12,440 nucleotides of DNA from Sanchytrium tribonematis (GCA_018985235.1 JADGIG010000217.1:1-12440), one strand, 5' to 3'; shown: positions 1 to 8,062, counted from the first letter of the stretch. Made by a program: numbers and translations. Notes: generated by a model from the sequence alone, not told the origin.

Positions 1-646
1 TTTAACGAATGCTGGTCAAAATTGCTGCAAACCGTCGTTAATATTTGTGCCAAAATCAATTTATGAGAAATTTGAAATATCTTTATGCAATTTTTGTGAA
101 AAATACCCAATTATTCCGCTCTCAAATGAAGTTGTATTTGACAAATTTAACTTAGATACAAAAAATTTAGAATTGCATCCTGCTGTGAAAAAAATAGTGG
201 TGAAATCTCAATTTTTACAGAATCACGTTTTCTCAACAAACCCCATTTTGTATAAATTCAACGAATGTATAGAAGACAAGGCACCATTGTTTAAGGAGAT
301 TTTTGGACCAACTACAACCTTAATTCTATATGACAATTTGACGGAAGTCTTGAAAATACTTGAAACCAACAAATACAAATTAGCTTTAGGCGTTTTTAGC
401 TCAAATACCGCCTGGGCGCTTGATATTATATCTAAACTTAAATATGGGATGAACTGGATCAACGCGTACAACAACTGTCCTCCTGATTTAAGTTTTGGGG
501 GTTCTGAATTTAGTGGAACTGTTTGGTCTAAAGATTTAGGACGTCAGTCAATGTACTGCTTGACAAAACAAATCTCAGTCTATAATACATTTATTGATAC
601 AAAAAGAAATGGAAATGATAGGGAATTAGTCGATGACAATTCTTGA
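1..646 (+). CDS. Aldehyde dehydrogenase family protein, C-terminal part (5' end outside window)
   Basis: Catalytic-domain remainder of an NAD(P)-dependent aldehyde dehydrogenase, which oxidises aldehydes to acids. The open frame runs from the window edge (first full codon at 2), so the gene starts upstream; no start codon is assigned. The first residues read TNAGQNCCKP, the GQxC active-site motif, with the catalytic cysteine codon at 23-25. About 90 residues later comes KEIFGP, whose glutamate contacts the nicotinamide ribose in this family, then SFGGSEFSG, the usual C-terminal FGGxxxSG element, and a LTKQISVY tail. The stop is TGA at 644-646. The Cys-to-Glu spacing is a little shorter than usual, and the FGG element has Glu where Lys is common, so this is a divergent member whose substrate cannot be told. 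The general acid/base Glu and the Rossmann fold lie outside the window. Its last 67 bp overlap a small convergent ORF. Confidence 0.85.
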   Translation, partial: LTNAGQNCCKPSLIFVPKSIYEKFEISLCNFCEKYPIIPLSNEVVFDKFNLDTKNLELHPAVKKIVVKSQFLQNHVFSTNPILYKFNECIEDKAPLFKEIFGPTTTLILYDNLTEVLKILETNKYKLALGVFSSNTAWALDIISKLKYGMNWINAYNNCPPDLSFGGSEFSGTVWSKDLGRQSMYCLTKQISVYNTFIDTKRNGNDRELVDDNS

Positions 647-918
647 ATTTCGTTGCATTTTTCTATAGTCACAACTGGGTATTTGAACTCAAATTGACAT
701 ATTTTGCTGGACAAATATATGTTTGCAATGTCTTTTACTCCATGTTTATCGCAAATGTTGTAATCTTTATTTTCAAGTACTTTATCAAAATAGGTTTTGA
801 CATACAAAGTCTCATTTCCTGATTTGCACAAAGACTGAATCTCCAATGATCTCATTGGAATCCCTAATGCATTTATTTGTACGAATATGGGATAAATGTT
901 GCACAGTAATAAAAACAT
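580..918 (-). CDS. Small hypothetical protein with hydrophobic N-terminus (112 aa)
   Basis: Unrecognised 112-residue reading frame filling the only sizeable space between the aldehyde dehydrogenase and USE1. It starts at the ATG at 918 with an in-frame TGA directly upstream, so the N-terminus is not extended. Residues 1-18 (MFLLLCNIYPIFVQINAL) look like a signal peptide or membrane anchor. The rest is hydrophilic with four cysteines (about 31, 56, 73 and 88), as in a small secreted disulphide protein. Two things favour a real gene: a CCAATC box 65-70 nt upstream on the same strand, and an AATAAA at 595-590 close to the TAG stop. Against it, the 3' end overlaps the dehydrogenase coding region by 67 bp and I see no family match. 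An ML/NPC2-like lipid-binding fold was considered without real support. Confidence 0.4.
   Translation of the reverse strand: MFLLLCNIYPIFVQINALGIPMRSLEIQSLCKSGNETLYVKTYFDKVLENKDYNICDKHGVKDIANIYLSSKICQFEFKYPVVTIEKCNEIQELSSTNSLSFPFLFVSINVL
613..627 (+). repeat. 15-nt direct repeat, copy 1
   Basis: The sequence AAATGATAGGGAATT occurs here, in the last codons of the aldehyde dehydrogenase, and again at 922-936, just upstream of the small minus-strand ORF. The two copies are 309 bp apart and bracket nearly all of that ORF. They could be a target-site-like duplication or chance in AT-rich DNA; no terminal inverted repeats are visible inside them. Confidence 0.6.
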
Positions 919-921
919 TCA

Positions 922-936
922 AAATGATAGGGAATT
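922..936 (+). repeat. 15-nt direct repeat, copy 2
   Basis: Second exact copy of AAATGATAGGGAATT (first at 613-627). It lies directly 5' of the ATG of the minus-strand 112-residue ORF and overlaps by one base the AATAAA that probably ends the USE1 transcript. Confidence 0.6.
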
Positions 937-941
937 TTATT
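936..941 (-). terminator. Probable poly(A) signal of USE1
   Basis: AATAAA on the minus strand about 70 nt beyond the USE1 stop codon. It is the nearest canonical signal for that transcript and falls 18 nt before the ATG of the next minus-strand ORF. Confidence 0.4.
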
Positions 942-982
942 TTATCCCCATTCAAACCCCATTTTTATGCGCAACTAATATT

Positions 983-988
983 GATTGG
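983..988 (-). promoter_or_regulatory. CCAATC box upstream of the small ORF
   Basis: CCAATC on the minus strand, 65-70 nt before the ATG at 918, in the 91-bp gap after the USE1 stop. It matches the Hap/NF-Y core plus its favoured following C. The same hexamer orientation occurs three times in the SOK1/LSH promoter, which makes a regulatory role plausible but unproven. Confidence 0.35.
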
Positions 989-1009
989 GCCCATTTTTTA
1001 GCGTGACAA

Positions 1010-1861
1010 TCACAATTCTTCCTGATTGGTGTTTGGCAGACTTTGGTTTTTTGGCAATGCTTCATCGAAAATCGAGTTCCATGCATATTCTATTGTGGAA
1101 CTTATAATGGTAGTCACTTTTGGCTTATTTGAGTTTGGAAATTTGCTTATTGCAATATAGGTTATCATAAAAATTACAATAACAAAAATAAACATTAACA
1201 GCATATAACATGTTGTCCGCCAAGTATCAGAATGCACCTTTTTAAGTTTCAACTGCTCTTCAGTCAAAGAGGCGGTATTTGCAGTCATTAAAAATTGAGT
1301 ATCAAATATTGTTGTTGAATCTTTTTGAAGGATTTGATTGAATCTCAGTTGCGATTCCTTTAAATCATTACCCATTCCTCGCATTTGCAGAAGGACCTGT
1401 TCCTCAAGTTCACTCTTTAATTTTTCCAGCTCCACTAAATCAAGTTCGTCTTCCTTTAATAATTGCTCTGATTTCGACTTTGGCTTTTCTTCTGTTATCT
1501 CAGAGTTATCGTTCTCTATTGAGCTTGGTGAATGATTTTCCAAAAGTTCCTTTCGTTGTTCAGCTGCAATCTGAGCATTGAGTTGAATCTCCCTTTTAAT
1601 TAATTCCATATTCACCTTTTTTGGCTTAGTTTTGATTTTCTTGAAATGTAAATTAAATAAATCTAAACAACGTTGCTTTAAAGGCGAAGCAGAATGTTGA
1701 ACATGGTAGTACAATTTCATTAATAATATTTTATCAGGTTTCCCCAAAAGCAATTCCTCTATGTACATCATTTTCAATTGCTCTTTTTTCTCAAAAAAAT
1801 TTGAGTCTTGCTCAATACTTTGCTTTAAAATTTCAGTTAAGGCTGGGGAAATGTTCGCCAT
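1010..1861 (-). CDS. USE1: Use1-like Qc-SNARE, tail-anchored (283 aa)
   Basis: Probable Use1, the ER SNARE that works with Sec20, Ufe1 and Sec22 in Golgi-to-ER retrograde fusion. The C-terminal half has the expected order: an Arg-Lys-Glu-Leu-Leu element near residue 103, a charged linker, then a SNARE heptad region at about 140-210 containing ILQKDSTTI, where D181 falls at the zero layer that is Asp in Use1 rather than Gln. A single membrane segment follows at about 217-238 (CYMLLMFIFVIVIFMITYIA). Residues 1-105 are helical and do not match a family I can name with certainty. Unlike most Use1 proteins, about 45 residues follow the membrane segment, giving a longer luminal tail that ends in EEL. 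The start is the only ATG at the head of the frame, 59 bp from the divergent acyl-CoA synthetase start. Sec20 is the main alternative; its SNARE core fits less well. Confidence 0.62.
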   Translation of the reverse strand: MANISPALTEILKQSIEQDSNFFEKKEQLKMMYIEELLLGKPDKILLMKLYYHVQHSASPLKQRCLDLFNLHFKKIKTKPKKVNMELIKREIQLNAQIAAEQRKELLENHSPSSIENDNSEITEEKPKSKSEQLLKEDELDLVELEKLKSELEEQVLLQMRGMGNDLKESQLRFNQILQKDSTTIFDTQFLMTANTASLTEEQLKLKKVHSDTWRTTCYMLLMFIFVIVIFMITYIAISKFPNSNKPKVTTIISSTIEYAWNSIFDEALPKNQSLPNTNQEEL

Positions 1862-1920
1862 GTTACAAAATAAAATTGCAACTTAAAAATGTAATCCCTA
1901 TTTTTTTGAAACAAGTCGAA
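1862..1920. promoter_or_regulatory. 59-bp bidirectional promoter region (USE1 / acyl-CoA synthetase)
   Basis: All the space between two divergent ATGs. It is AT-rich with a run of T at about 1902-1908 and no CCAAT or clear TATA box. Any core promoter elements must fit here or reach into the two coding regions. Confidence 0.5.
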
Positions 1921-4189
1921 ATGGCAACAACCGCCAGTAAGAATTTTAAAAATCAAACAAATGCTGTTGAGGATGGTGATTTAAACCACTCTCCTGTCTA
2001 TCGAGCAAATCCACAAAATATGAATGGACAAGGCGCAACCTTAACCAGCAAATTATACAAAGCTCATCCCACCATGGAAAATGTAGACTCAATTCACACA
2101 GCCTTTAAATATGGATACAATTTGGGCCCTAACAATCGATGTCTGGGAAGAAGGCAGGCAAATGGCTCTGATTTTTTGAAAAAATACAAGTGGTATTCAT
2201 ATGATGACATTGAAATTCTTCGAAATGCCTTAGGGAGCGGATTGATGCAACTAAGTGAAAACTACTGTGCTAATAATTTACCAGATTCAAAAAAATTCGA
2301 AAAAGGAAAAGAATTGACGTCTGAAGCTTTAAGAAACATAGGAATCATGAGTATCAATAAGCCAGAATGGACAGTTTTTGATTTGGCATGTGCGGCCTAC
2401 TCTAGGGTTAATGTTCCTATATATGACACTTTTGGAGAAGATGCTATTGAACACATTATCAATCACGCAAACTTGGGAATTGTCTTGGCCACAGCAGACA
2501 AGCTTCAAAGCATCCTATCTTGTGCAAAAAAATGTCCTTGCCTTAAGGTAGTAGTCTGCATTGATTCCTTTAGTGAGGCAGATCAGCTTGAGAGCTTTTT
2601 GAAGCTAGATAACTCTCACCTTCAAATTTTCAAAAACGGAAAAATCTCATCTCCAAAATATAGCTCTGTATATAAAACACCATCTGAAACTGTTCCGCTG
2701 ACGTCTGCTAAATTGAAGGACTACCTTCTGCTTCTAAAATCTTGGGCCATTAGCAATAATGTAAAATTTCTTACCTTTGAGGAAGTTTTACATTTAGGTC
2801 GCAACAAGCCTGTTCCACATATACCTCCTCTTCCAACAGACATTGCTACAATTTCTTATACCTCTGGTACAACTGGTATGCCTAAAGGTGTAATTTTATC
2901 ACACCTAAATTTTGCATCGACCATTCAGTTTCCAGTCTTTGCGAATTTTAAATTTATGCCCGAAGAAGATTGCTTAATAAGCTATTTACCCCTAGCACAT
3001 ATTTTCGGTCGAGTTTGTGAGCTGTCTATTCTTGTTTGCGGTGCAAGGGTTGGATATTATAGTGGCGATGTTCTCCGTTTAGTTGAAGATATTCAAATTT
3101 TGCAACCAACATTTTTTCCTTCAGTTCCTAGACTACTGAATAGAATATACATACAAATACAGGAAGCTACAGTGAAAAGATCTGGAATTCTGGGATATTT
3201 GTTCAGAAATGCATTTGCTACTAAGATTGAAAATTTGAAACATAGGCAAAATTGGCACACTCTTATCGATAATTCACCTCTTTTTTCCAAGTTAAGAGCA
3301 ATTCTTGGTGGTAAATTGAAGGTGGTAATTACAGGAAGCGCACCTATCGATGACTCTGTATTGACTTTTCTAAGAGCTTGTTTTGGATGTATATTTGTAC
3401 AAGGGTATTTGTATTTAATGAAGTTATGGGCAAACAGAAACATGTGCCGGAAGTTGCGTCTCTCTTCTTGATGATTATGATGCAGGACACACAGGGGTCC
3501 CAATTCCCTGCAATGAAATTCGATTAGAAAGTGTACCGGAAATGAACTATAATGTTACAGATAAGCCTTTTCCTAGAGGTGAAATTCTGTACAGAGGCTA
3601 CAACGTATTTAGTGGTTACTGGAGGGATCCTCAGAAAACGAAAGAAGCACTCAAGGATGGATGGCTTTATTCTGGTGATATTGGCTCAATGGATAAATAC
3701 GGAAGACTCCGAATCATTGATCGAAAAAAAAATATTTTCAAGCTTTCTCAAGGAGAGTATATTGCTGTAGAGAAAATTGAGGGTGTTTATGCAAAAAATA
3801 GTAACGTCATGCAAATTTTTATTTACGGGGACTCATTGGAAAGTTATTTAGTGGCAATTGTTGTTCCAAACCCTCCCGTGTTTGCTCAGTTGGTTCAAAA
3901 ATTAAAGAATGTGACAATTTCAGTACCACTAGATGCCACCAAGGCATATTTAGAAACTAACTTTCAAAAAATGTGCGAAGATCCAGCAATATCTGATGCC
4001 ATTTTCGCTTCACTAAGTGAAACAGGCTCTAAAGCTAGTTTGAAAGGATTTGAGCAGATTAAAAAGATAAAATTGATTGCGGAACCGTTTTCAATCGAGA
4101 ATGGGTTGATGACACCATCATTCAAAACTAAAAGAAATGAAGCCAAAGTTTTTTTTCAAAACCAAATCAAAGAAATGTACGGAAAATAA
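1921..4189 (+). CDS. ACSL: Long-chain acyl-CoA synthetase, two exons (1921-3404, 3424-4189; 749 aa)
   Basis: ATP-dependent long-chain fatty acid:CoA ligase of the ANL superfamily, feeding lipid synthesis and beta-oxidation. The start is the ATG at 1921; the open frame extends upstream but has no earlier ATG. Exon 1 holds the substrate and AMP-binding part: NKPEW, the VPIYDTFG element, the AMP signature YTSGTTGMPKG at about residues 313-323, and SYLPLAHIF. Removing the 19-nt intron rebuilds the VQGYGQTETCAG adenylate motif across the junction (G495 is split GG|T). Exon 2 holds the fatty-acid signature DGWLYSGD at 573-580, RIIDRKK at about 591-597, and the terminal MTPSFKTKR with the conserved lysine. 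No C-terminal SKL-type peroxisome signal is present. The length is about 50 residues over many family members because of an extended N-terminus and an insert near residue 115. Its stop overlaps AATAAA. Confidence 0.93.
3405..3423 (+). other. 19-nt spliceosomal intron in acyl-CoA synthetase
   Basis: GTATTTGTATTTAATGAAG. Removing these 19 nt joins GG to T (Gly) and restores the family-diagnostic GYGQTET motif. Retention shifts the frame and reaches a stop at 3469-3471. It is codon phase 2, with TAAT at intron positions 12-15 as the likely branch site and AAG at the 3' end. Confidence 0.92.
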
Positions 4190-4196
4190 ATTTATT
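4185..4196. terminator. Palindromic bidirectional poly(A) signal
   Basis: AATAAATTTATT is a perfect palindrome, so it reads AATAAA on both strands. On the plus strand it contains the acyl-CoA synthetase stop (TAA, 4187-4189). On the minus strand it begins 1 nt after the SOK1 stop (TAG, 4200-4198). One 12-bp element can therefore supply the poly(A) signal for both convergent genes. Confidence 0.6.
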
Positions 4197-4197
4197 A

Positions 4198-6117
4198 CTA
4201 TAATGATTTGCAGAACATAGTATAAAGCTCCTTAAAAGTTTCTTGATTGTGGTTCATTAGCTTTTTAATTTTAGACGACAGTTCAATTAATTCTTCTTTT
4301 AGTTCCAAGGAATTAGATCTCTTTAATTTGCTCTCGTTGAATCGGGATTCCATCATATATTCCAACACGTTTTCGGAAACTCTTTTCTGAATAACAAGGT
4401 AAACTTCGCTATCAACAGACAATGTACGATCCACAAGTTGGTTCAATATTTTCTTTTCTAAATTTGTTAAAGGAAACCCTCTTACAATGCCCGCGTCATT
4501 CGCCAATTGGGTTGTCACATTATCCATTGTGGTTTGTGCATCATTAAGAATCAACCATAAAATCTTCTTTAATTTTTGCAAATGCTCAGTGGTGCATTTT
4601 CTTGATGCAAACTGTTTAAATAGTATTAGTAATGTGTTCATAATGGAAATATCTTGCCAATCGTTATGTAATTGATTTAAACGAATTTGGTCAAATCTGA
4701 AAGTCTCAGGTAGTCCTTGAAAAGTCTCACACATGTACGAATTTGTGATTATTTTCATTATTGCAAAGTCATAGAAATTTGATTTGTCCAATTTTTCAAG
4801 TTTAAAGTCATTCAGAGATTGTTTTATCCAATTTTTGGTCAAAACTGTGGATATCTGATTAGTTTCCAATTGTTGTTTAAAATACCTCCATTCAAATTCT
4901 GGTGCTCGTAATGCTATTAATGGTCTTAGCTTTCTCAAATTGTGATTAGCGAAATCTAACCTCATATGTTCTAAAATAGCCAAGCACTTGTTGAGAGCGT
5001 CGACATGAAATCTCGCTTGGTACAACGCCACCATATCGTCGATTAATTCATCGCGACAAGGGGCGCAGTAAATGTGCATTATCTTGGCCAATGAGAATAT
5101 ATAAGGCACTCCATTATCCATGTCATCTGAAAGACGTTCCACTATTGCATCGACATCCCAACTTTTGAGCTCGGCTTCCACGTCCTCTGCATCAGGAAAC
5201 ATTTCCAGCATAATTTCCTTAATCTCTCTGATCAAAATTGGCATTCTGACAAATTCACCTGAATTATTATTAACAGCAAAAATCTCTTTTTCGATTTGAT
5301 TCCAATATTGTGTGGCTCGAATTGACTTGACTGAACCCTTTTCACCTTCTGTATTTGGACGAAACTGTAGATCCTGGTCAAATATTAAATCATGTCTTAA
5401 TTGCATGTTTGAATATATCTCAGTAACATCCAATTCTCGAAGTGTGAACCTCGAAATTGGTGGCATCAAATGTTTTAAATCTAAAGGTGCCTTTTCTCTG
5501 CATTTTTCAGTCTTAGTGTATGAGGCTATGATTTCAGAATTATCGTTGAGTTTTTTGACAGTATTTTTTGAATTTTGGCGGCCAATTGCCTGTGCTTTTT
5601 GAAGTTTTCTCAAATTACAAATAGTAATTGCCTTTTCAACTGCACTCGCGGATTTTTCAACACGTCTCCACAAATACGTCTGTCTTCTCAAATATGCCAA
5701 GCTTTGCTTGTATTCCATATCTGCTTTGATTTGTACTAGTCTTTGGTTTTTTCTATGTTGAAATAATATTAGTCTTTTTCTGATTTCAACTTGCTTCCAA
5801 GACAGCTGCATTATACGATCCGAAATAAAATTCAATCTCTTGAAAGCAGCACGAACTAGTTTGGAAGAAATTGGCAACATTATAGATTTAGCGTGCTTCT
5901 TTTCTGGAAAGCGTCCTAAGTGTAAAGGCATCATACGCATTTCTTCAATATCATAGAAATATCCAACTGACTTACCATAAACTTTTTTCACAGTTCTAGT
6001 TTTCTTAGGCCTGAAACTGTCCGCAACTTTGCGAGCTGGCATTGGGTACAACTTAGTTGCAGAATAGGTAGCTTCAACTGGACTAGACAATTGGGTTGAT
6101 GGAATCATCAATTGCAA
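4198..6117 (-). CDS. SOK1: Sok1 / TCP11 family protein (639 aa)
   Basis: Member of the T-complex 11 family, whose yeast member Sok1 is a multicopy suppressor of protein kinase A loss; the biochemical role is not settled. Residues 1-80 are Pro- and Lys-rich. Residues about 85-180 form a very basic helical stretch (LSWKQVEIRKRLILFQHRK). The TCP11 domain starts near 217 with MPPISRFTLREL and carries the family's strongest signature, LRHDLIFDQDLQFRPN (240-255), then TQYW, IMHIYCAPCRDELI (about 347-360, including the conserved Cys-Ala-Pro-x-Arg-Asp) and MRLDFANHNLRKLRP (385-399). The C-terminal half is helical, ending in a charged coiled coil (about 605-635). It starts at the ATG at 6117. It shares a 204-bp divergent promoter with the SNF2 gene and ends 8 nt from the convergent acyl-CoA synthetase. 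The family assignment is firm; a direct link to cAMP signalling here is inferred only from yeast. Confidence 0.88.
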   Translation of the reverse strand: MQLMIPSTQLSSPVEATYSATKLYPMPARKVADSFRPKKTRTVKKVYGKSVGYFYDIEEMRMMPLHLGRFPEKKHAKSIMLPISSKLVRAAFKRLNFISDRIMQLSWKQVEIRKRLILFQHRKNQRLVQIKADMEYKQSLAYLRRQTYLWRRVEKSASAVEKAITICNLRKLQKAQAIGRQNSKNTVKKLNDNSEIIASYTKTEKCREKAPLDLKHLMPPISRFTLRELDVTEIYSNMQLRHDLIFDQDLQFRPNTEGEKGSVKSIRATQYWNQIEKEIFAVNNNSGEFVRMPILIREIKEIMLEMFPDAEDVEAELKSWDVDAIVERLSDDMDNGVPYIFSLAKIMHIYCAPCRDELIDDMVALYQARFHVDALNKCLAILEHMRLDFANHNLRKLRPLIALRAPEFEWRYFKQQLETNQISTVLTKNWIKQSLNDFKLEKLDKSNFYDFAIMKIITNSYMCETFQGLPETFRFDQIRLNQLHNDWQDISIMNTLLILFKQFASRKCTTEHLQKLKKILWLILNDAQTTMDNVTTQLANDAGIVRGFPLTNLEKKILNQLVDRTLSVDSEVYLVIQKRVSENVLEYMMESRFNESKLKRSNSLELKEELIELSSKIKKLMNHNQETFKELYTMFCKSL

Positions 6118-6321
6118 AATTCCAACACATATTTAAATTATGAATTTGCGCATTTGATTGGAAATGTATGATTGGACACGGAACAATTATTGTTGTCGGG
6201 AATTTAAAACAAAGGTATTTGTACTCAATGATTGGGTGGTAATTTGGACTTCAACGATATACAATAGCTTCTAATTTTGGGATATTTGATTCTTTCATGA
6301 ATACTCCTAATTTCATATTTT
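6118..6321. promoter_or_regulatory. 204-bp bidirectional promoter (SOK1 / LSH) with three GATTGG boxes
   Basis: The longest gene-free spacer in the window. It carries GATTGG (CCAATC on the minus strand) at 6156-6161, 6170-6175 and 6230-6235, all in the same orientation, matching the Hap/NF-Y binding core. A short upstream ORF (6297-6350, 17 codons plus stop) begins in the spacer and overlaps the start of the SNF2 gene in another frame. Confidence 0.5.
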
Positions 6322-8047
6322 ATGTCAGACAAAATAGAGGTTGTCAATAATGAGAAAGAAAATATTAGTCTTTCTAAAAGCAAGCGGCAAGAATTTATAA
6401 ACCAAATGAATAGTCTTTTTGAAGATGGACAAAACTATGTGCAAGTAATGAAGGATCTGCAATCAACCATCGAAGAACCCAAGGCGAAAAAAGTAAAGAA
6501 AGAGTCCTCATTTGATGGAACGTTAATGGATTTTCAAGAACTGGGTCTCAAATTTTTGTATAATAGCTGGATGTGTGGCATGAATGGAATTCTTGCGGAT
6601 GATATGGGTTTAGGTAAGACAATTCAATGCTTGGCATTTTTTGCAAAACTTTTTGATGGGAACACAATGGGAAGGGTACTAGTTATTTGTCCTAGTGCTG
6701 TTGTCTATAATTGGGTATCTGAGGCAGAAAGATTCACGCCAGACATTCCAGTAATTATGTATTTAGGAAACAAAGCTGAGAGAAAAGCACTTTTTGGTAA
6801 AATGCCAAAAGATTGTATCCTTGTCACTTCTTATCAGATTTACATGAACGATGCCAGTGTTATGAATGCTAGACGATATAATATTTGTGTCGTGGATGAG
6901 GCACACAGACTCAAAAATCATAGATGTAAACTATCAACATTGATGGATGGAATGATAGCAGACGATAAAATCCTACTTACTGGAACTCCTTTACAAAATG
7001 ACATTGTGGAATTATGGTCTCTTTTAAAATTTTGCCTTCCAAATATATTCGATAAGAGTTTCCATATCTTCGAAGATTGGATGGAGGAAATCAAAGATAC
7101 CAAAGCCAAATCAAAGAGCGAGCTTGTATTTAAAATGAAAAAAATAATTGAGCCGCATCTTCTACGAAGAATCAAAAAAGATGTGTTTCCGGACATGTTA
7201 AACAAAAAGAGTTTCTTGGTTTATTGTCCAATGACAAAACATCAAAAGCACTTATACGACTCCACTTCAGACGGAGAAAAATTGAAGTCCTGCATACTCG
7301 AATATTTGGGATCATATGACAAATTGGAAAGAACTTTGAAAGTGGCATTTGGAAAAATTAAAGCTGCTTCAGAAACTATGAGACAATTAAAAATTTGTTG
7401 CCATCCATTTTTGTACCCTGTTCTAGACATTAAAAGACCATTTGAATTGTATGAGGGGAGTGGGAAGTTCTGTGTATTGTTCCAGCTTCTAAGAAACTTG
7501 TTTGAAGATAAGGAAAACAAAGTTATTATTTTTACTCAATTTGTTGACATAATTTACCTTATCGGAGAGGCCTGCGATTCTTTGGACTGGAAATACTCAT
7601 TTTTAAGTGGCAATACCAAATTGGATGAGCGAGAGATTCAGATTGAAAATTTTCAAAATGATCCAGAAAATAGAATTTTCATTGCGACCACTCGAAGCGG
7701 TGGTTTGGGATTGAATCTAACATCAGCAAATCATGTAGTGCTCTATGATCTTGATTGGTATAATTTTATAATTTAGGAACCCACAAATGGACTGTCAAGG
7801 TGAAGATCGGGCTCACCGCTATGGACAGAAGCGGCAAGTATCTGTATATAGATTGATTACAGAAAGTTCGGTAGAAAATAGAAAATTCGACCGCGCCGAA
7901 TTTAAATTGGAGCTTCATAAGCAAATATTGGAAGAAGAGACCGAAAAATACACTATTGTAGGCAAAAAATTTAGAAAACTGCGTAATAATAGCATCGATT
8001 TTGAAAATCCTATTCTTGAAGACGACTTGAAAACGTTATTTATGTAA
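6322..8047 (+). CDS. LSH: Lsh/HELLS-Irc5-type SNF2 chromatin remodeller, two exons (6322-7757, 7777-8047; 568 aa)
   Basis: SNF2-family DNA-dependent ATPase, closest by motif wording to Lsh/HELLS (DDM1, yeast Irc5), nuclear remodellers acting in heterochromatin and genome stability. A basic patch KAKKVKK (54-60) is a candidate nuclear signal. Lobe 1 has [12 protein letters not shown] with Walker lysine K99, [10 protein letters not shown] (DEAH 192-195) and LLTGTPLQN (218-226), followed by [11 protein letters not shown]. Lobe 2 has IIFTQF, the [14 protein letters not shown] motif V, and, only after removal of the 19-nt intron, [21 protein letters not shown] (W479 is split TG|G). The usual HRIGQ reads HRYGQ here. 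The protein is short: only about 65 residues precede the ATPase, against a much longer N-terminus in animal and yeast relatives, so regulatory coiled-coil sequence appears lost. Other SNF2 subfamilies cannot be excluded without a tree. Confidence 0.8.
7758..7776 (+). other. 19-nt spliceosomal intron in LSH-type gene
   Basis: GTATAATTTTATAATTTAG. Removal joins TG to G (Trp) and rebuilds the conserved DWNPQ motif. Retention gives a stop at the intron's own TAG. It is codon phase 2, with TAAT at intron positions 12-15, as in the other two introns of the window. Confidence 0.93.
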
Positions 8048-8056
8048 ACTTTGTAC

Positions 8057-8062
8057 AATAAA
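8057..8062 (+). terminator. Poly(A) signal of LSH-type gene
   Basis: AATAAA ten nucleotides after the TAA stop at 8045-8047. It ends one base before the stop codon of the convergent NAA30 gene, so the cleavage site must fall inside NAA30. Confidence 0.55.

Noticed and set aside
47-49. GTG at 47 as the start of the aldehyde dehydrogenase
   Set aside because: The frame is open upstream to the window edge and encodes the GQxC active-site motif at codons before 47, so the gene starts outside the window.
1012-1020. C-terminal EEL of the Use1-like protein as an ER retrieval signal
   Set aside because: Retrieval signals need a K/H/R-D-E-L type ending; QEEL is too far from this to call.
1801-1920. 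Acyl-CoA synthetase starting near 1801
   Set aside because: There is no ATG before 1921 in that frame, and the stretch overlaps the N-terminal coding region of USE1 on the other strand.
3093-3503. 136-residue minus-strand frame within the acyl-CoA synthetase
   Set aside because: It lies antisense to strongly conserved coding sequence and its translation shows no domain or membrane pattern of its own.
5312-5602. Plus-strand frame inside SOK1, and similar frames at 4487-4675 and 11237-11527
   Set aside because: They mirror conserved coding regions on the opposite strand, start without ATG or promoter support, and resemble no protein family.
7826-7850. Intron-like GTATCTGTATATAG inside LSH exon 2
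   Set aside because: Its removal would delete conserved residues after the HRYGQ motif and break the frame, and it lacks the TAAT element and the 19-nt length.
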